From the NCBI GenBank assembly GCA_009667805.1, contig CM019066.1:325620690-325684689 (forward strand): a stretch of DNA of 64,000 nt, read 5' to 3'. A program made the position numbers and the translations under genes. Below are positions 37,873-50,182 of this stretch, piece after piece. Origin of the DNA: Leptobrachium leishanense (lineage: Eukaryota; Chordata; Amphibia; Anura; Megophryidae). Each line of letters starts with the position of its first letter. Position 1 is the first letter of the stretch. The notes beneath the pieces were generated by a model. It was not told the origin of the DNA and did no database searches. It was given only the letters and a program-made list of their open reading frames with translations.

Positions 37873-38233
37873 TATATACCTGCATCCCATGTTATGCCAT
37901 CTCTTATGCACCCCTCCCGTTGTCATCATCTTTTCAACATCCAACTTCTTTCAAAGTACACATCATTCTATATATTCACAGCATTATCAGAAGTGCAGGG
38001 GCAGCAGGGTTTTGAAAGTACAGATCCATCAAAGTTGTGAAAAGTGGATAACTGCCAGCTTTGTTCCACTTTTTAAAAACCTCTAATGGGTCTCATTTGT
38101 TTTAATAAACAGTATCTCAATGTAATCCCCACCTCTACTATGCTTGACTAAAACTACTAGTGTAATCATAACACTTCCCAAACAGCATATGGTAAGTATA
38201 ATGTAGATCCTGCTAAATGGTATCTACAACTAA

Positions 38234-39140
38234 CAGGGTTATTCAAAGAGCATTGAAAAGTCACACACGTTCGGTGACTTTTCGTTCTCTTCAATTCGGT
38301 ACGATTTGGTGATCCCATTTCGGCGACCCTGCGGTGTATTCAGCAAGCACCACAGGGCCATCGTAATGCAGGGAAAAGTCGCCGCAAACCCGCCGAAAAC
38401 TCACCGCAAAACCAAGGCGAATGCACGCAGAAACCCGCAATAACATCTGGATTAAACCGCCAAAGACGCAGGAGAAACTCGAGCAGGAGCCGATCAGAGC
38501 GCAGAGCAGCTGCCGGAAAAACCCGACACCGCAGACGAATGGAGTGAAAAAACAAACAGTACGCTTGAATGTTTGAAAAGTGAAACGCTGTTTGCAAAGA
38601 AACTACTGAGCGAAAATGTCTGAAATTTACATACAAGATCCAATGTATGATGATAAAAAGGGATGTTACAAAAAAAAGGAAATACATTTAAAAACAAAAT
38701 AAAAACATTTGGAAAAAAAGTTTGCAAAAAAATCCTGAAAGATGCTTAAAAGATCCTAAAAAAATTTAGAAATAAAGAGACTTTTTACTGCAGAATAAAA
38801 TAATAAATGGTTTATTAGATATTGAATTGAAACGGGAATATTTTTAACATTGAAGCCTATGGAATTCGCCTGAATAAACCTGACGCATGAAGCAACCGAA
38901 TGGCAGGGCATTTCGGCAACTTTTCACTGCTGGTTTTTGTATTCTGAACAGACGAAGCTATGGGGATTTCACTGTCCTCGAACAGGCACCGAACAGGCAC
39001 CGTATGTGCAGGCAATTCGCCAACATTTCGCGAACTGCCTGCTCTCTGGATAGCCGAATGGCCAGGAAAGGTAACCGTACACTGAATTTCACTGTTCGGT
39101 TACCTTTCGCCAGCAATTCGGATCTCTTTGAATAACCCTG
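38234..39140. mobile_element. Family B Harbinger-like MITE, complete, TSD taa
   Basis: The 907-bp element runs from CAGGGTTATTCAAAGAG to CTCTTTGAATAACCCTG. The 3-bp TSD taa (38231-38233 and 39141-39143) fits the TWA preference of PIF/Harbinger. Left subterminal GAAAAGTCAC...GTTCGGTGACTTTTC is itself a palindrome. No coding capacity. Confidence 0.7.
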
Positions 39141-39173
39141 TAAGTGTTTTTTTTCTTATTTAATATCTAATGT

Positions 39174-39902
39174 CAGGGTTATTCAAAGAGATACGAATGG
39201 CTGCCGAAAGTTAACCGAACGCTGAAAATCAGCGTTCGGTTACCTTTCTTGGCCATTCAGCTATCCAGAGAGCAGGTAATTCACCAAATCCTGGCGAATT
39301 GCCTGCACATACAGTGCCTTTTTGAGGGCAGTGAAATCCCCATAGAGAAGCAATGCTTCGGCTATTCAGAGAACAAAAACCAGCAGTGAAAGGTTCCCTA
39401 AATGCCCTTAAAAAAAATCTGATATGTTTTAAAAAAAAATGTAACTTTACTTTTTTTTTCTATAACAGCCCTTTTTATTCTTAGTCACTGGACCTTATAT
39501 GTAAATTTCAGACATTTTCGCTCAGTAGTTTCTTTGCAAACAGCGTTTCACTTTTCAAACATTCAAGCAAACTGTTTTTCTAATTTATTCACTGCATTCG
39601 TCTGGGGTGTCGGCTTTTTCCGGCGGCTGCGCTGCGTGTGATCGGCTCCTGCTCGGGTTTTTCCGGCATTTTCGGTGGGTTAATCCAGATGTTTTTGCAG
39701 GTTTCGGTGTGCATTCGCCCTCGTTTTGCGGTGAGTTTTCGGCAGGTTTGCAGCGACCTTTCCCTGCAATTTGGGGACCCTGTGGTGCTTGCTGAATAAA
39801 CCGCAGGGTTGCCAAAATGGGATCGCCAAATCGAACCGATTTGAAGAGAACGAAAAGTCACCAAACGTGCGGTGGCTTTTCGATTCTCTTTGAATAACCC
39901 TG
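39174..39902. mobile_element. Family B MITE, opposite orientation to its neighbour
   Basis: The 729-bp element has the same CAGGGTTATTCAAAGAG ends. Its right subterminal region (AACGAAAAGTCACC...GGTGGCTTTTCG) is the inverted form of the left region of 38234-39140. Flanking triplets are tgt and tat, so the TSD is imperfect. Confidence 0.65.
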
Positions 39903-40476
39903 TATATCTTTTCATATTCATTTGACACGTGAAATTTAACAACTTTTCCACCTTAATAAGGCACAACCCTTATACTTAAAATAATAAAGAATCCCAGTTT
40001 TTACTTATGTACAGAGGGAACACTCAGCACTAGGGATGAGTCGAACACCCCCGAGTTCGGTTCGCATTCGAACTCGAACTTTTCAAAAGTTCGAATTCGA
40101 ACTCGAACTCAAACTCAATACAAGTCAATGGGACTCAAAATTCGATTTTTAGAGTGCCCTCCAAGAGGGCATATATGCTAGATATTTGCCATAAAAGGTG
40201 TATGGGGGTCCGGGTAAGCCCTGAGGGACAGGAAACAAGGACAAAAAGTAAAAAAAAAAACGTTTTTAAAGGGACAGTGAGTTTTCCATGAAATAAGGGT
40301 TAAAAATAAAAACGAAAAATTCCTTCACATATCGTGCCTAGGTGGTCCCCATAACCTGCCCGTGAAGTGGCGGATTTCTAGGATGTATAGAAACATTTAA
40401 AAACAATGTCCGGGTCCGGGTAGTGCCCTGGGGGACAGGAAACAAGGACAAAAAGTTTTAAAAAATATGTTTTTAA

Positions 40477-42771
40477 CCTCTTCACTGCTGACGACGTGTG
40501 GGACACATCCTCAGTTACTCCCGCTGTATGCTGAGGAGGACGTGTCCCACACGTCATCACATCAGCTTTGCGGGACCCCCTCCTCTCTGTCCGGGGTCCT
40601 GGGGCGTTCTGACTTCAGCGTCCTCAGTCGCTGAAGTCAAGCTCCTCCCGACGTAAATGACGTCATTGCGCCATGCGCGATGACGTCATTTCCAGGCGAC
40701 CACCCAGCAATGCCGGGAGATTGCCTGGAAGGGAGGGAGCGATCCGTTCGGATCCTTCTCCCTCCCGATCGGGAGGCCCCACAAAAACAAGGCAGGCACC
40801 GCTTAAAAGGAGAGAGTCTCCCCTTTTAAGCGGTGCCTGGCTTTAACCCCTTAGGCACCGGGTCGCACTTCGGTGCCTTGCGGCGCCGAAGTGCAGCCTA
40901 GCTACAGTGGGGGCCGCCATCTTGGATCGCGGCTCCACCCCCGGGTCCCCCCTCACTGCCTGACGTCCTCACGCATAGCGTGAGGATGTCAGATAGCCGG
41001 GGAACCCCCAGCTGCCCGGAATCCCCTGGTGGAGATAGGGGGTTCGTTTGAGGGTTCACAGAGATGCTGTGAGGTTGTGTATAGAGATGCTGTGAGGCTG
41101 TGTATAGAGATGTTGATGGGGTTGTGTATAGAGATGCTGTGAGGCTGTGTATAGAGATGCTGTGTATAGAGATGCTGTTTGTGTATAGAGATGCTGATGG
41201 GGTTGTGTATAGAGATGCTGTGAGGCTGTGTATAGAGATGCTGTGAGGTTGTGTATAGATATGCTGTGAGGCTGTGTATAGAGATGCTGTGTATAGAGAT
41301 GCTGTTGGGGTTGTGTATAGAGATGCTGTGAGGCTGTGTATAGAGATGCTGTGTATAGAGATGCTGTTTGTGTATAGAGATGCTGATGGGGCTGTGTATA
41401 GAGATGCTGTGAGGTTGTGTATAGAGATGCTGTGTATAGAGATGCTGTGAGGTTGTGTTTAGAGATGCTGATGGGGTTGTGTATAGAGATGCTGTTTGTG
41501 TATAGAGATGCTGTGTATAGAGATGCTGTTTGTGTATAGAGATGCTGATGGGGTTGTGTATAGAGATGCTGTGAGGCTGTGTATAGAGATGCTGTGAGGC
41601 TGTGTTTAGAGATGCTGATGGGGTTGTGTATAGAGATGCCGTTTGTGTATAGAGATGCTGATGGGGTTGTGTATAGAGATGCTGTGTATAGAGATGCTGT
41701 GAGGCTGTGTATAGAGATGCTGTGTATAGAGATGCTGATGGGGTTGTGTATAGAGATGCGGTGAGGTTGTGTATAGCGATGCTGATGGGGTTGTGTATAG
41801 AGATGCTGTGATGCTTTGTAGAGAGATGCTGTGTATGGAGATGCTTATGGGGTTGTGTATAGAGATGCGGATGGGGCTGTGTATAGAGATGCTGTGAGGT
41901 TGTGTATAGAGATGCTGATGGGGCTGTGTATAGAGATGCTGTGAGGTTGTGTTTAGAGATGCTGATGGGGCTGTGTATAGAGATGCTGTGTATAGAGATT
42001 CTGTGAGGCTGTGTATAGAGATGCTGATGGGGCTGTGTATAGAGATGCCTTGCAGCGCCGAAGTGCGGCCTAGCTCCAGTGGGGGCCGCCATCTTGGATG
42101 GCGGCTCCACCCCCGGGTCCCCCCTCACTGCCTGACGTCCTCACGCATAGCGTGATGACGTCAGATAGCCGGGGAACCCCTACCTGCCTGGAATCCCCTG
42201 GTGGAGATAGGGGGTTCATTTGAACCCCGATATCTCCAGGCAGCTAGGGGGTCATGGAGGTTGTCAATGACACCCAACATGACCAGGTATAAAGTAAAAA
42301 AAAAAAAAAAAATGTATTTTTTTGTGTTATTTTTATTAATGCAGCAATATTGTTCACATTTCAATTATAATGTGAACAATGATGCTGCACTAATGATTTT
42401 TTTCTACGGGTTGCGTTTGCTATAAATCACGTAATTCCCCCCACAAAATGTAACATGTCCCCATTTCTAATTTTTGTACAAGTGCACCCCATAGAAAACA
42501 TAACCGCAAACGCTCATGTGCTAAAATGTGAAAAAAAACTCTTTACACACTGATTAAAAATTCTATTTTTATTGCATTTTTTGTCATAATATACAGGCAG
42601 GACATGACGTATACATATAAAAATGATATATTATGAATCTGCGGAGTCTGCCGGAAAGAACAATATCTAATATGTCTGGGTCATTTAATAAAATGTGGCT
42701 TCAAATTGCGTTTAAACATGATGAGCGAAAGCGGTAAAAATGAGCTGAGCACACAGCAGTGAAATGCAGGG
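40477..42771. mobile_element. piggyBac-like hairpin-chain element enlarged by a minisatellite
   Basis: TTAA at 40473-40476 and 42772-42775. Ends CCTCTTCACTGCTGACG and CACAGCAGTGAAATGCAGG. Family palindromes are present, for example GACGTGTGGGACACATCCTC/GAGGACGTGTCCCACACGTC and GAGAGTCTCCCCTTTTAAGCGG. The AT-rich half at 42290-42720 matches the other copies. A 180-bp module (GCCGAAGTGC...GGAGATAGGGGG) occurs twice, at about 40875-41045 and 42053-42215, on either side of a 22-bp minisatellite. Confidence 0.7.
41060..42048. repeat. Minisatellite, unit about 22 bp (GTGTATAGAGATGCTGTGAG)
   Basis: About 45 units in two main forms (GTGAGGYTGTGTATAGAGATGCT and GATGGGGTTGTGTATAGAGATGCT), with shorter 15-bp units (GTGTATAGAGATGCT) interspersed. 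Long frames over it on the minus strand are repeat artefacts. Confidence 0.9.
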
Positions 42772-43561
42772 TTAAGGGGTTAAACAGCATATCAGAGGAA
42801 GATTTAGTAGAGAAATGAACACTTCTCAGAAGCACAGGTGTTGTTTGATACATGTTCAGATCAGGAGACACCACACCCTCAGTCTCTACAGACAATGTAT
42901 CAAATTCATCAGAACAGACTATTTAAAAGCACATGTTATTTCCAAACACTAATTCACACCTGTTGTTTACGCCGTTTGAGAACACAGGTCATTTAGAGGT
43001 GAGAATCTTTGCACGTAGACATTATTTGTTAATTCAATATCTAATAAACCGTTGCTTATAATATTCTGCAGTAAAGAGTCTCTTTATTTCTAGATTTTTT
43101 AGTATTTTTTAAGCATTTTTTTTAAAAAAAAAACGAACTCGAACCGAACCTGCCAAAAAGTTCGAAGTTCGCGAACTTGCGAACGGCCAAAGTTCGAATC
43201 GAACTCCGAACTGATCGAACCGAACAGCTCATCCCTACTCAGGACATTCTATATCATATTAGCAAAAAAAATATGAAATCGAGAATGATATGTTCCTGAA
43301 ATAAATATTATTTGTGATGCAATAAACATTACATTTCACATAGTGTAAACATAACCAAAATGAACATAATTTCACGGAAGCTCAAAATGGATTAGAAAAG
43401 TACCAATTGTCCTCATCTCTGATTATGATGCAAACAAAATTAAATTTATGGAGGAAATGTGTTTTTATTATTTTTTTACATTTTGAACTGCGAGTTTTCA
43501 CGAGAAGAGGCCACTTCAAAATTTATGTCAAAATAAAATACTTTTTAATCCCATTCACTAC

Positions 43562-44763
43562 TAGGGATGATGAGCCGAACACCGCTGTGTTCGGTTCACA
43601 TTCGAACTCGAACAATTTCAAAAGTTCGAGTTCGAACTCGAACACGAACCGAACTCAATGCAAGTCAATGGGACTCAAAAGTTTGATTTTTAGAGTGCCC
43701 TCCAAGAGGGCATATATGCAAGATATTTGCCATAAAAGGTGTATGGGGGTCCTGGTACTGCCCTGGGGGACAGGAAACAAGGACAAAAAGTTTAAAAAAA
43801 GACGTTATGAAAGGAACAGTAAGTTTTCCATAAAATAAGGGTTAAAAATAAAAACGAAAAATTCCTTCAAATATCGTGCCTAGGAGGTCCCCATAACCTG
43901 CCCGTGAAGTGGCGGATTTGTTGGATGTATAGAAACATTGCCATCAGAGACCCACACATGACACCTAGCCACCCTTAAGGGGTTAAAATGCACAGGGACT
44001 GGCTACTATCCTGTTAGATGAGGGAATGTATTATATGTATAAAGCAAGGTATATATGACAATGGATAGTCAGAGACTCTAGGGACTCAGCTTGTACGCTT
44101 TATGATAGACATTTCTAACACAATAATAATTGTATGCTCACATAGGTCCTTCGGGAGAGGTACATGACATACAAATACTGGAATATTACATTTAAATCTA
44201 AGGAGTGTGATAAAGATTTTATTAAGCCCTTGACAAATGACGTAAAATCTACATCATTAATGATTGGCTTTACAGAGCCCTGGTCCTTAAGGAGTTAAAC
44301 AGCATATCAGAGGAAATGTAGTAGAAATGAACACTTCTTAGAATTCAAAATAAGCACAGTGTTTGTTCATACATGTGCAGGAGCCTCCAACCAGTCTGCA
44401 GGCAATGTATCAAATTCTAATTGCTAATTAGAAGCACATGTTATTTCCAAACACTAATTAAACACCTGTTGTTTACGCCGTTTGAGAGCACAGGTCATTT
44501 AGAGGTGAGAATCTTTGCACCTAGACATTAGGAAGTTTTTAATTCAATATCTACTAAACCGTTGCTTATAATATTCTGCAGTAAAGAGTCTCTTTATTTC
44601 TCGATTTTTTTGTATTTTTTAAGCATTTTTTTATACTTTTTTCAAAATTATTATTTTTTCGAACTCGAACCGAACACGCCAAAAAGTTCGAAGTTCGCAA
44701 ACTTTTGAACTGCCAATGTTCGAGTCGAACTCCGAACTGATCAAACCGAACAACTCATCCTTT
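43562..44763. mobile_element. hAT-type non-autonomous element, perfect 8-bp TSD
   Basis: The TSD ttcactac occurs at 43554-43561 and 44764-44771. The left end is TAGGGATGATGAGCCGAAC; the right end is CAACTCATCCTTT (last bases mutated). Subterminal TTCGAACTCGAAC arms as in 40031-43237. 1202 bp, no transposase. Confidence 0.85.
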
Positions 44764-44805
44764 TTCACTACCATGATCGTGTATACACGCACCTATTCAC
44801 CCTTC

Positions 44806-45700
44806 AGGTGAATGGTGCCACCGTTACTTCTACCTCTCAGGCTCGTTGCCTCAGTGTCCTCTTTAACTCTGATCTCTCCTTCACTCCTCACATTCGGTCA
44901 CTAACCAAATCTTGCCACTTCCACCTAAAAAAAAATGCACGTGTCTGTCCCTGTCTTAATCAGGACTCCGCTAAAATGCTCATCCAAGATTTTAATATCT
45001 CCCATCTTGACTACTGTAACCTCCTTCTCTCTGGTCTTAAGAAATCCCAGATTCTCCCTCTGCAGTGTGTTATGAATGCCTGTGCTAGGCTCATCCACCT
45101 CACCTCACCTACCGCACCTCTCACACCTCCTCCCTTTGTCAATCTCTACACTGGCTCCCTGATTCCTTTAGAATCCAATTCATTATACTGGTGCTCATGT
45201 ATAAAGCTCTCCATAACCGCTCCCCTGCCTATAATTCCTCCCTTATTAGCAGGTACATCCCATCTCAACCACTTTGCTCTTCCAATGATCTGATGCTATC
45301 AGCTCCTTGTACCCGCACCCCCAATTCTCGCCTTCAAAACATCTCCCGAGCTGCCCCCTTTCTATGTAACTCCCTCCCCGCAACATTAGACTCTCCCCAT
45401 CTCTCCAGTCCTACAAAAAGTCTCTGAAAACAAAATACTTTAGAGAAACATATCGGCTCTCTCCATGATTCCCCTGTACATTTCTTGCACCACCTTCCCA
45501 CCCAGCCCACATGCACCCTGCTACTTCAGGTCCTCTATTTATCCTCACCTAATGTGCCACCCCTGTCCTCTCAGATTGAAAGCTCTCTTGCAGGGTCCTC
45601 TCTCCTACTGTTCTGCGTGTTTAACTTGTATGTGTGTACGTTATTCTGTCTCACCCACTGTACAACGCTACGGAACATGTTAGTCCTTTCTTCAGTACCT
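44806..45700 (+). pseudogene. L2-like LINE, ORF2 C-terminal fragment and 3' UTR
   Basis: Translated in two overlapping frames the segment shows the end of a non-LTR reverse transcriptase: VLFNSDLSFTPHIRSLTKSC, FHLKKNARVCP, then SHLDYCNLLLSGLKKSQI (thumb region LDYCN motif), CVMNACARLIHLTSPT and, after a frameshift near 45185-45190, MYKALHNRSPAYNSSLI and CNSLPATLDSPHLSS. This order is that of the CR1/L2/Rex1 group. A 3' UTR follows with CTCTTGCAGGGTCCTCT and CTACGGAACATGTTAG, typical of L2 tails. It is 5'-truncated and cannot be functional. Confidence 0.8.
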
Positions 45701-46289
45701 GTATCTGTAAATGTGTTAACACGATCTGGAGTTGTGCTGTGTGATTGCAAATTTAATTTGTTTGTTGCAAACAAATTTCATTTGCTTTTGGTCTCCAGAA
45801 GGTGCCTTCAAAGTTTTAGACCTGTGGATATAATGCCCAAGGTGATAAAACTGGTTAGAATTAGGTCTTCCCCATCCAACACGAAGGCAGGAGCTGCAGT
45901 TTTACCTGCAGTAACTCTATTTGGCCATCTGTCTTACAAATAAGTAATAGTAGTAAGTGAACTGGGAATATTCCCAAATATTTCTTACTGTATAATTAAT
46001 TAAATGGGATTTTCCAAAAAACACTGGTTCCTGACAAAGGTAGAGAGGGGGTTATCTTTATTTGTATTTTTTTAAATGTTGGAAGTTAACTGTCAACAAA
46101 CTTTAAGAACCAGAGGAACCTGTGTCATTAGTGTTAACGAGTGAGGGATTAAAGTGACACTCTACCCATTCTGACCACTTTAGCTAATTAAAGCACCCAG
46201 CTGCTTTTGTTTTCCCCCACTAAGAATCTGAATATCGCAAATTAGTTCACAAAATTCCTTAGTTTGGAGACAAATCTTTGCATCACGTG

Positions 46290-46512
46290 TCATTCACTAA
46301 GCGCCAGTTCTTGCCATAGTTGCAAACAACTGCAAAAATGGCCATTGGTGGAATCACAACAAAAGTCTGACATTTCACAAAAAAGATATTCAAACAGCAG
46401 CAGGAGAAGCTTCAGTGTTAAAGCTTCTCCAGCCATTTTCAGAATTTCTCTTTCTGAAAAGCAGAAGTTTGTCACAGCTGCAACAACGGCAAGCACCAGA
46501 GCCTAGTAAATA
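46290..46512. repeat. Palindromic MITE-like segment
   Basis: TTCACTAAGCGCCAG and CTTGCCATAGTTGCA on the left are inverted by TGCAACAACGGCAAGCACC and AGCCTAGTAAA on the right. A small inner palindrome, GAGAAGCTT...AAGCTTCTC, lies near 46405-46428. No TSD was identified. Confidence 0.4.
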
Positions 46513-47223
46513 ACCCCTATAGCTTAGCGGCCATACTTCTGTATGCTCTCACCTTTTCAGCAAGTAAAGCTGCGTTATATGAATAGCAAATCTGCGGAAA
46601 AAAAAACGTATTCTTTTGGCTCTGTATTAAAAACAAAGTGAAAGTTAACAACAAGCTCTACAACAACTGCAATAAATCACAGTGTATAGATAGTAGGCGC
46701 ACAGGGTTTTTTTTAACTACAAAAATCCTGACAATTAATGAACAAATCATATCTGCAGCTGCAGCATTAGCAAGGACCGAGCATCCTCCAACTGCAAAGC
46801 CTCAACATTACGTCTGGCATTAAAATGAACTCCTTCTACGAGTGAAACTTTCTGTGACCCTCAAATGTTGCTATAAAAACAGCATTAATATCTACCCAAC
46901 ATAAATTTTACAAAACAGATGTTCCTTTAAAACTATGGATACTTCTACAGCCCTATTTGCATATGCCAAGTATTTTTTTGTAAGTCTTGTAAAGGAAGCT
47001 TAAATATAGATAAAAGGTTTCAGCGATTGAGTAAAGTAAAATGCAAACTGACATTTCCACAAAACTCTTACATATCTGTTTCATTTTATTAAATACAACG
47101 TATCCTAACGGCAAATTTCATTTGGAAGGTATCAAATCACTGCTTTATTTAATATGAATTTGAGATCTGAGTTTAGAATCAGTTTGAAAAGTACACATTG
47201 AGAAGCAAACTCAAAATGTTAAA
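46513..47223. other. Spacer, nothing recognised
   Basis: AT-rich, no recognised gene or repeat end. Confidence 0.35.
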
Positions 47224-47990
47224 GGGGTAATTCACAAAGCACCGAAATTTCACTGCTTTGCACTTTGGTGATTCCGTTTTGCTGAAACGACAGTGAATTC
47301 ACTATTCCCCGTAGGGGCACCGTAGTGCACCAAAGATGGAGTCGCCGAAGCCCCTTGAAAAAGTTGAGTCACCAAAGAGCACAGAAGACCGTCGAACCGC
47401 CTTGGCGAAATCCACCAAACTGCAAAAACATTAAAAAAAATGGAACTCTGCTATTCTCCTAATAGGTGTTTAAACCAATAAAAATGTGTGTAAATAATAA
47501 AAAAGTCCCTTTAAAAAATAATAAAAAGTTATGTTACAGAATAAAAAAACGAGGCTTTTAAAAAAAATGGGACACAAAATTTCGCCCAACACAACAAAAC
47601 GGTGCTTTAAAAAAATAAAAAGACTTTTTGCTGAAAATGAAAAGTATAAACGTTTTTTAAAAAAATAAGAATAAAACCAATATTTTTTTACATTGAATTC
47701 TATGGGATTCGCCTATTTAAATTTGTCAAACTGAATCACCGAAAATCAGGGCATTTCACTGACACTTTGGTGCAGTTCGGTGGTCTCTGAATAGATTAAC
47801 CATGACTTTTCTATGGCACAATTTCGCTGCTGCCGAAGATTGCTGAACTGTTGGGAACTGCACCATATTTCGGCATCGATTCGCCAGTAGTGAGTAGACA
47901 AACTGCCACGAAATTGCCCCGTACGGTGAAATTCACAGTTTGGGCATTTCGGTTGCAAGTTCAGCGCTGTCTGAATAGCCCCTTAAGTGA
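47224..47990. mobile_element. Family G MITE
   Basis: Left end AGGGGTAATTCACAAAGCACC; right end GTCTGAATAGCCCCT followed by TTAA. Central landmarks (ACATTGAATTCTATGGGATT, TGAATAGATTAACCAT) are shared with family B. It contains the uninterrupted GATTAACCATG site that was filled by the TTAA element in the 17955-20397 copy. Confidence 0.5.
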
Positions 47991-48202
47991 TAAAGAGACA
48001 TTCTAGTGTTTTTTTTAACTTAACTTAAACCAATTAAACAGGTTAAAGTAGGCCAGTAGTGAAAAACAATTTAGGCTGATTTGAGGAAATTTAAACAAGG
48101 TCAAGTAATTTCTCTCTAACACAATATGTGGGAATATTTTATGTAATTCCCAATTAACCCAATCACTATCAAGTAAAATTCCATTTAAACACTGTCAGGA
48201 AC

Positions 48203-48908
48203 TAGGGATGTGCATGGCTGAAAAAATTTGTTTTGTTTAGTTTCGTTTCGTTCCGTTTTTAAATCATTTAGTTTTCGGAATTTCGTAACTAATTTCATTT
48301 CATTTCGGATCGATTTGAAATTTCGAATCAATTTGGAATTTCGAATCGATTCAAATTTCATATATCAATTCGATAGTTGATATCAATTAGACTTTTGGAT
48401 CACTAGATAAAACCCCAATTAATCAAATTTTGCTGTTAAATGCTAGGGTTAAAATTTAAGCTGTGTCACAGATTTAGTATTTGAGTCAAATTAAACAGTG
48501 AAACAAAATTAATTTGTTTCATAAAGTCCTTTGCTTACTACTACTTGTATTGTAAATTAAGATCAATTCGATAGTTGATATCAATTTGATAGCTAATTTG
48601 AAATTCGACAGTTGATATCAATTTTATAGTTCATTTCAAATTCGATAGTTGATATCAATTTGATAGTTCATTTCAAATTCGATAGTTGATATCAATTTGA
48701 TAGTTCATTTCAAATTCAATAGTTGATATCAGCTATTCAAATTTTTCTTTTATGATAATGACACAGTGTAAAACGAAATAAATTCGTTATATACCGTTTT
48801 GTTTCGAATTCGTATCGTATCAATTCGTTAGTCGGAAGTACATCCAAATATGAATTATCAAATTTCGCTCCAAATTCAGAATTTTTCTGAAACGTATGCA
48901 CATCTCTA
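48203..48908. mobile_element. hAT-type non-autonomous element (TAGGGATGTGCAT), perfect TSD
   Basis: The TSD tcaggaac occurs at 48195-48202 and 48909-48916. Ends TAGGGATGTGCAT and ATGCACATCTCTA. The centre has repeated TTGATATCAATTTGATAG words, and the flanks are built from TTTCG/CGAAA words. 706 bp, no ORF. Confidence 0.85.
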
Positions 48909-48916
48909 TCAGGAAC

Positions 48917-50174
48917 CATTGTTTTTATAAAATCAGTTTTCATTATTTACACAGTAAATAATCGTTGGTCGAGAGCCCAATTTGACATGAAGATGTCGCT
49001 ATTTGCTGGCCAAAAATCACTACTGTAGCTGAATCAGTTGGGCATCCATGTTTTAAACACTGACATGCCGGATGTGCTAAAAGATTTAGGGCACATTCTG
49101 AGTAAATTTGCAAATTAATTTCATTTGCAATAAACTTAATTCCTATTCATTGCTCTGGAAATAAGCCAAATTGAGTATACTCAAGATAACACGTCGCCAG
49201 CAGGTGATTTTGAAGATTGAGTATATTCAATCTTAGTAGTGAAGGCACTAAAAACCTGTCGCTCAGTTCAGCGTTTTAGTTCTAGTATTTCTTACCAGCC
49301 AGTCCTTGCTTTTGTTTGAATTTACATTATGTGACATACATTCATATTTAGGTCTGTTAGAACCTATTGCCTTCTGATATTTGTCATATTAAGTTGTTTT
49401 GGCTACGTGTACATGAGATTTGCTTGTTAACATTTATTACTTCGCTGATTATAATGCCTATGTGTGACTAAACATCACAAAAAAAACCTAAAATAAACAT
49501 TCAGCAAAACAGAATTCTGTTTTCCTCACTATCTACTAACATTGCGATAGCCTTGTCAGTGACACACTTGAACAGATTATCCCAGCACTAGTATCTTCCT
49601 CTCGACATCTTTTTGCTCACGAACAAAGCCATTAATTTGGTTCAGACACCTTATTGAAAGGTTGTCCAACTTTTCTTGTGCAAATTCTTTTTCTTATTTC
49701 TGATTTACGGAATACAATGTTCTTTTTATATCAGTGATAGTCTGTTAAATACATTTTAGGAGTCTCTTGTCAAATCATTCTAATGATCGGTTCCAGTTCC
49801 TCCTCTTCGCTGCTACTTTTGATCCTTAGAATATTTTCCCTGGAAGAATAATCAGTGCACCAAAAAAACCGTGCGGTCATTCAATTAAGCAGCGGGGATC
49901 TTCCCTCCCTCGTTCCTTTATGACATTGAATTCCTATTCTTTTTATATTTTCACAACCTGTATAATAATCTTTCACATTAGAACATCTTGTAGCTAACAC
50001 AGAACATTTCAAACACATTTGATACAAAAATATCTGTAAATATTCTACACATCTTTAAATAGATGTCTGGGGTGACAGTAATTTGACAGACCTGAAATTT
50101 TCTTCTTCCTTTTTCATGACTGATGTTAATAGTGGTTTATATAACACCAAACAACAAAACAACAAATAACAAAC
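48917..50174. other. Spacer, nothing recognised
   Basis: No gene or classifiable repeat was recognised in this stretch. Confidence 0.35.
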
Positions 50175-50182
50175 CTTACTGC

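Larger units (their letters stand above)
40031..43237. mobile_element. hAT-type non-autonomous element, host of a piggyBac-like insertion
   Basis: TAGGGATGAG...CTCATCCCTA ends, with 8-mers ctcagcac (40023-40030) and ctcaggac (43238-43245) matching at 7 of 8 positions. Subterminal arms are built from TTCGAACTCGAAC words. The element at 43562-44763 is a close relative without the TTAA insertion and so serves as the empty site: CCTTAAGGAGTTAAACAG there matches TTAAGGGGTTAAACAG at 42772-42787 here. Confidence 0.8.
43549..46051. mobile_element. Family F repeat, second copy, with hAT and LINE insertions
   Basis: Left end TTAATCCCATTCACTAC. After the hAT insertion it continues CATGATCGTGTATACACGC, and after the LINE it continues GTGTTAACACGATCTGGAG, then TTGTTGCAAACAAATTTCAT, matching 6700-6780 plus 17597-17915. 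The right end is decayed (AGAGAGGGGGTTAT). It is the empty-site reference for the L1 insertion. Confidence 0.45.

Noticed and set aside
40989..42128. 379-codon minus-strand frame of HLYTQPHSISI repeats
   Set aside because: It is a translation of the 22-bp minisatellite inside the piggyBac-like element, without any non-repeat domain.
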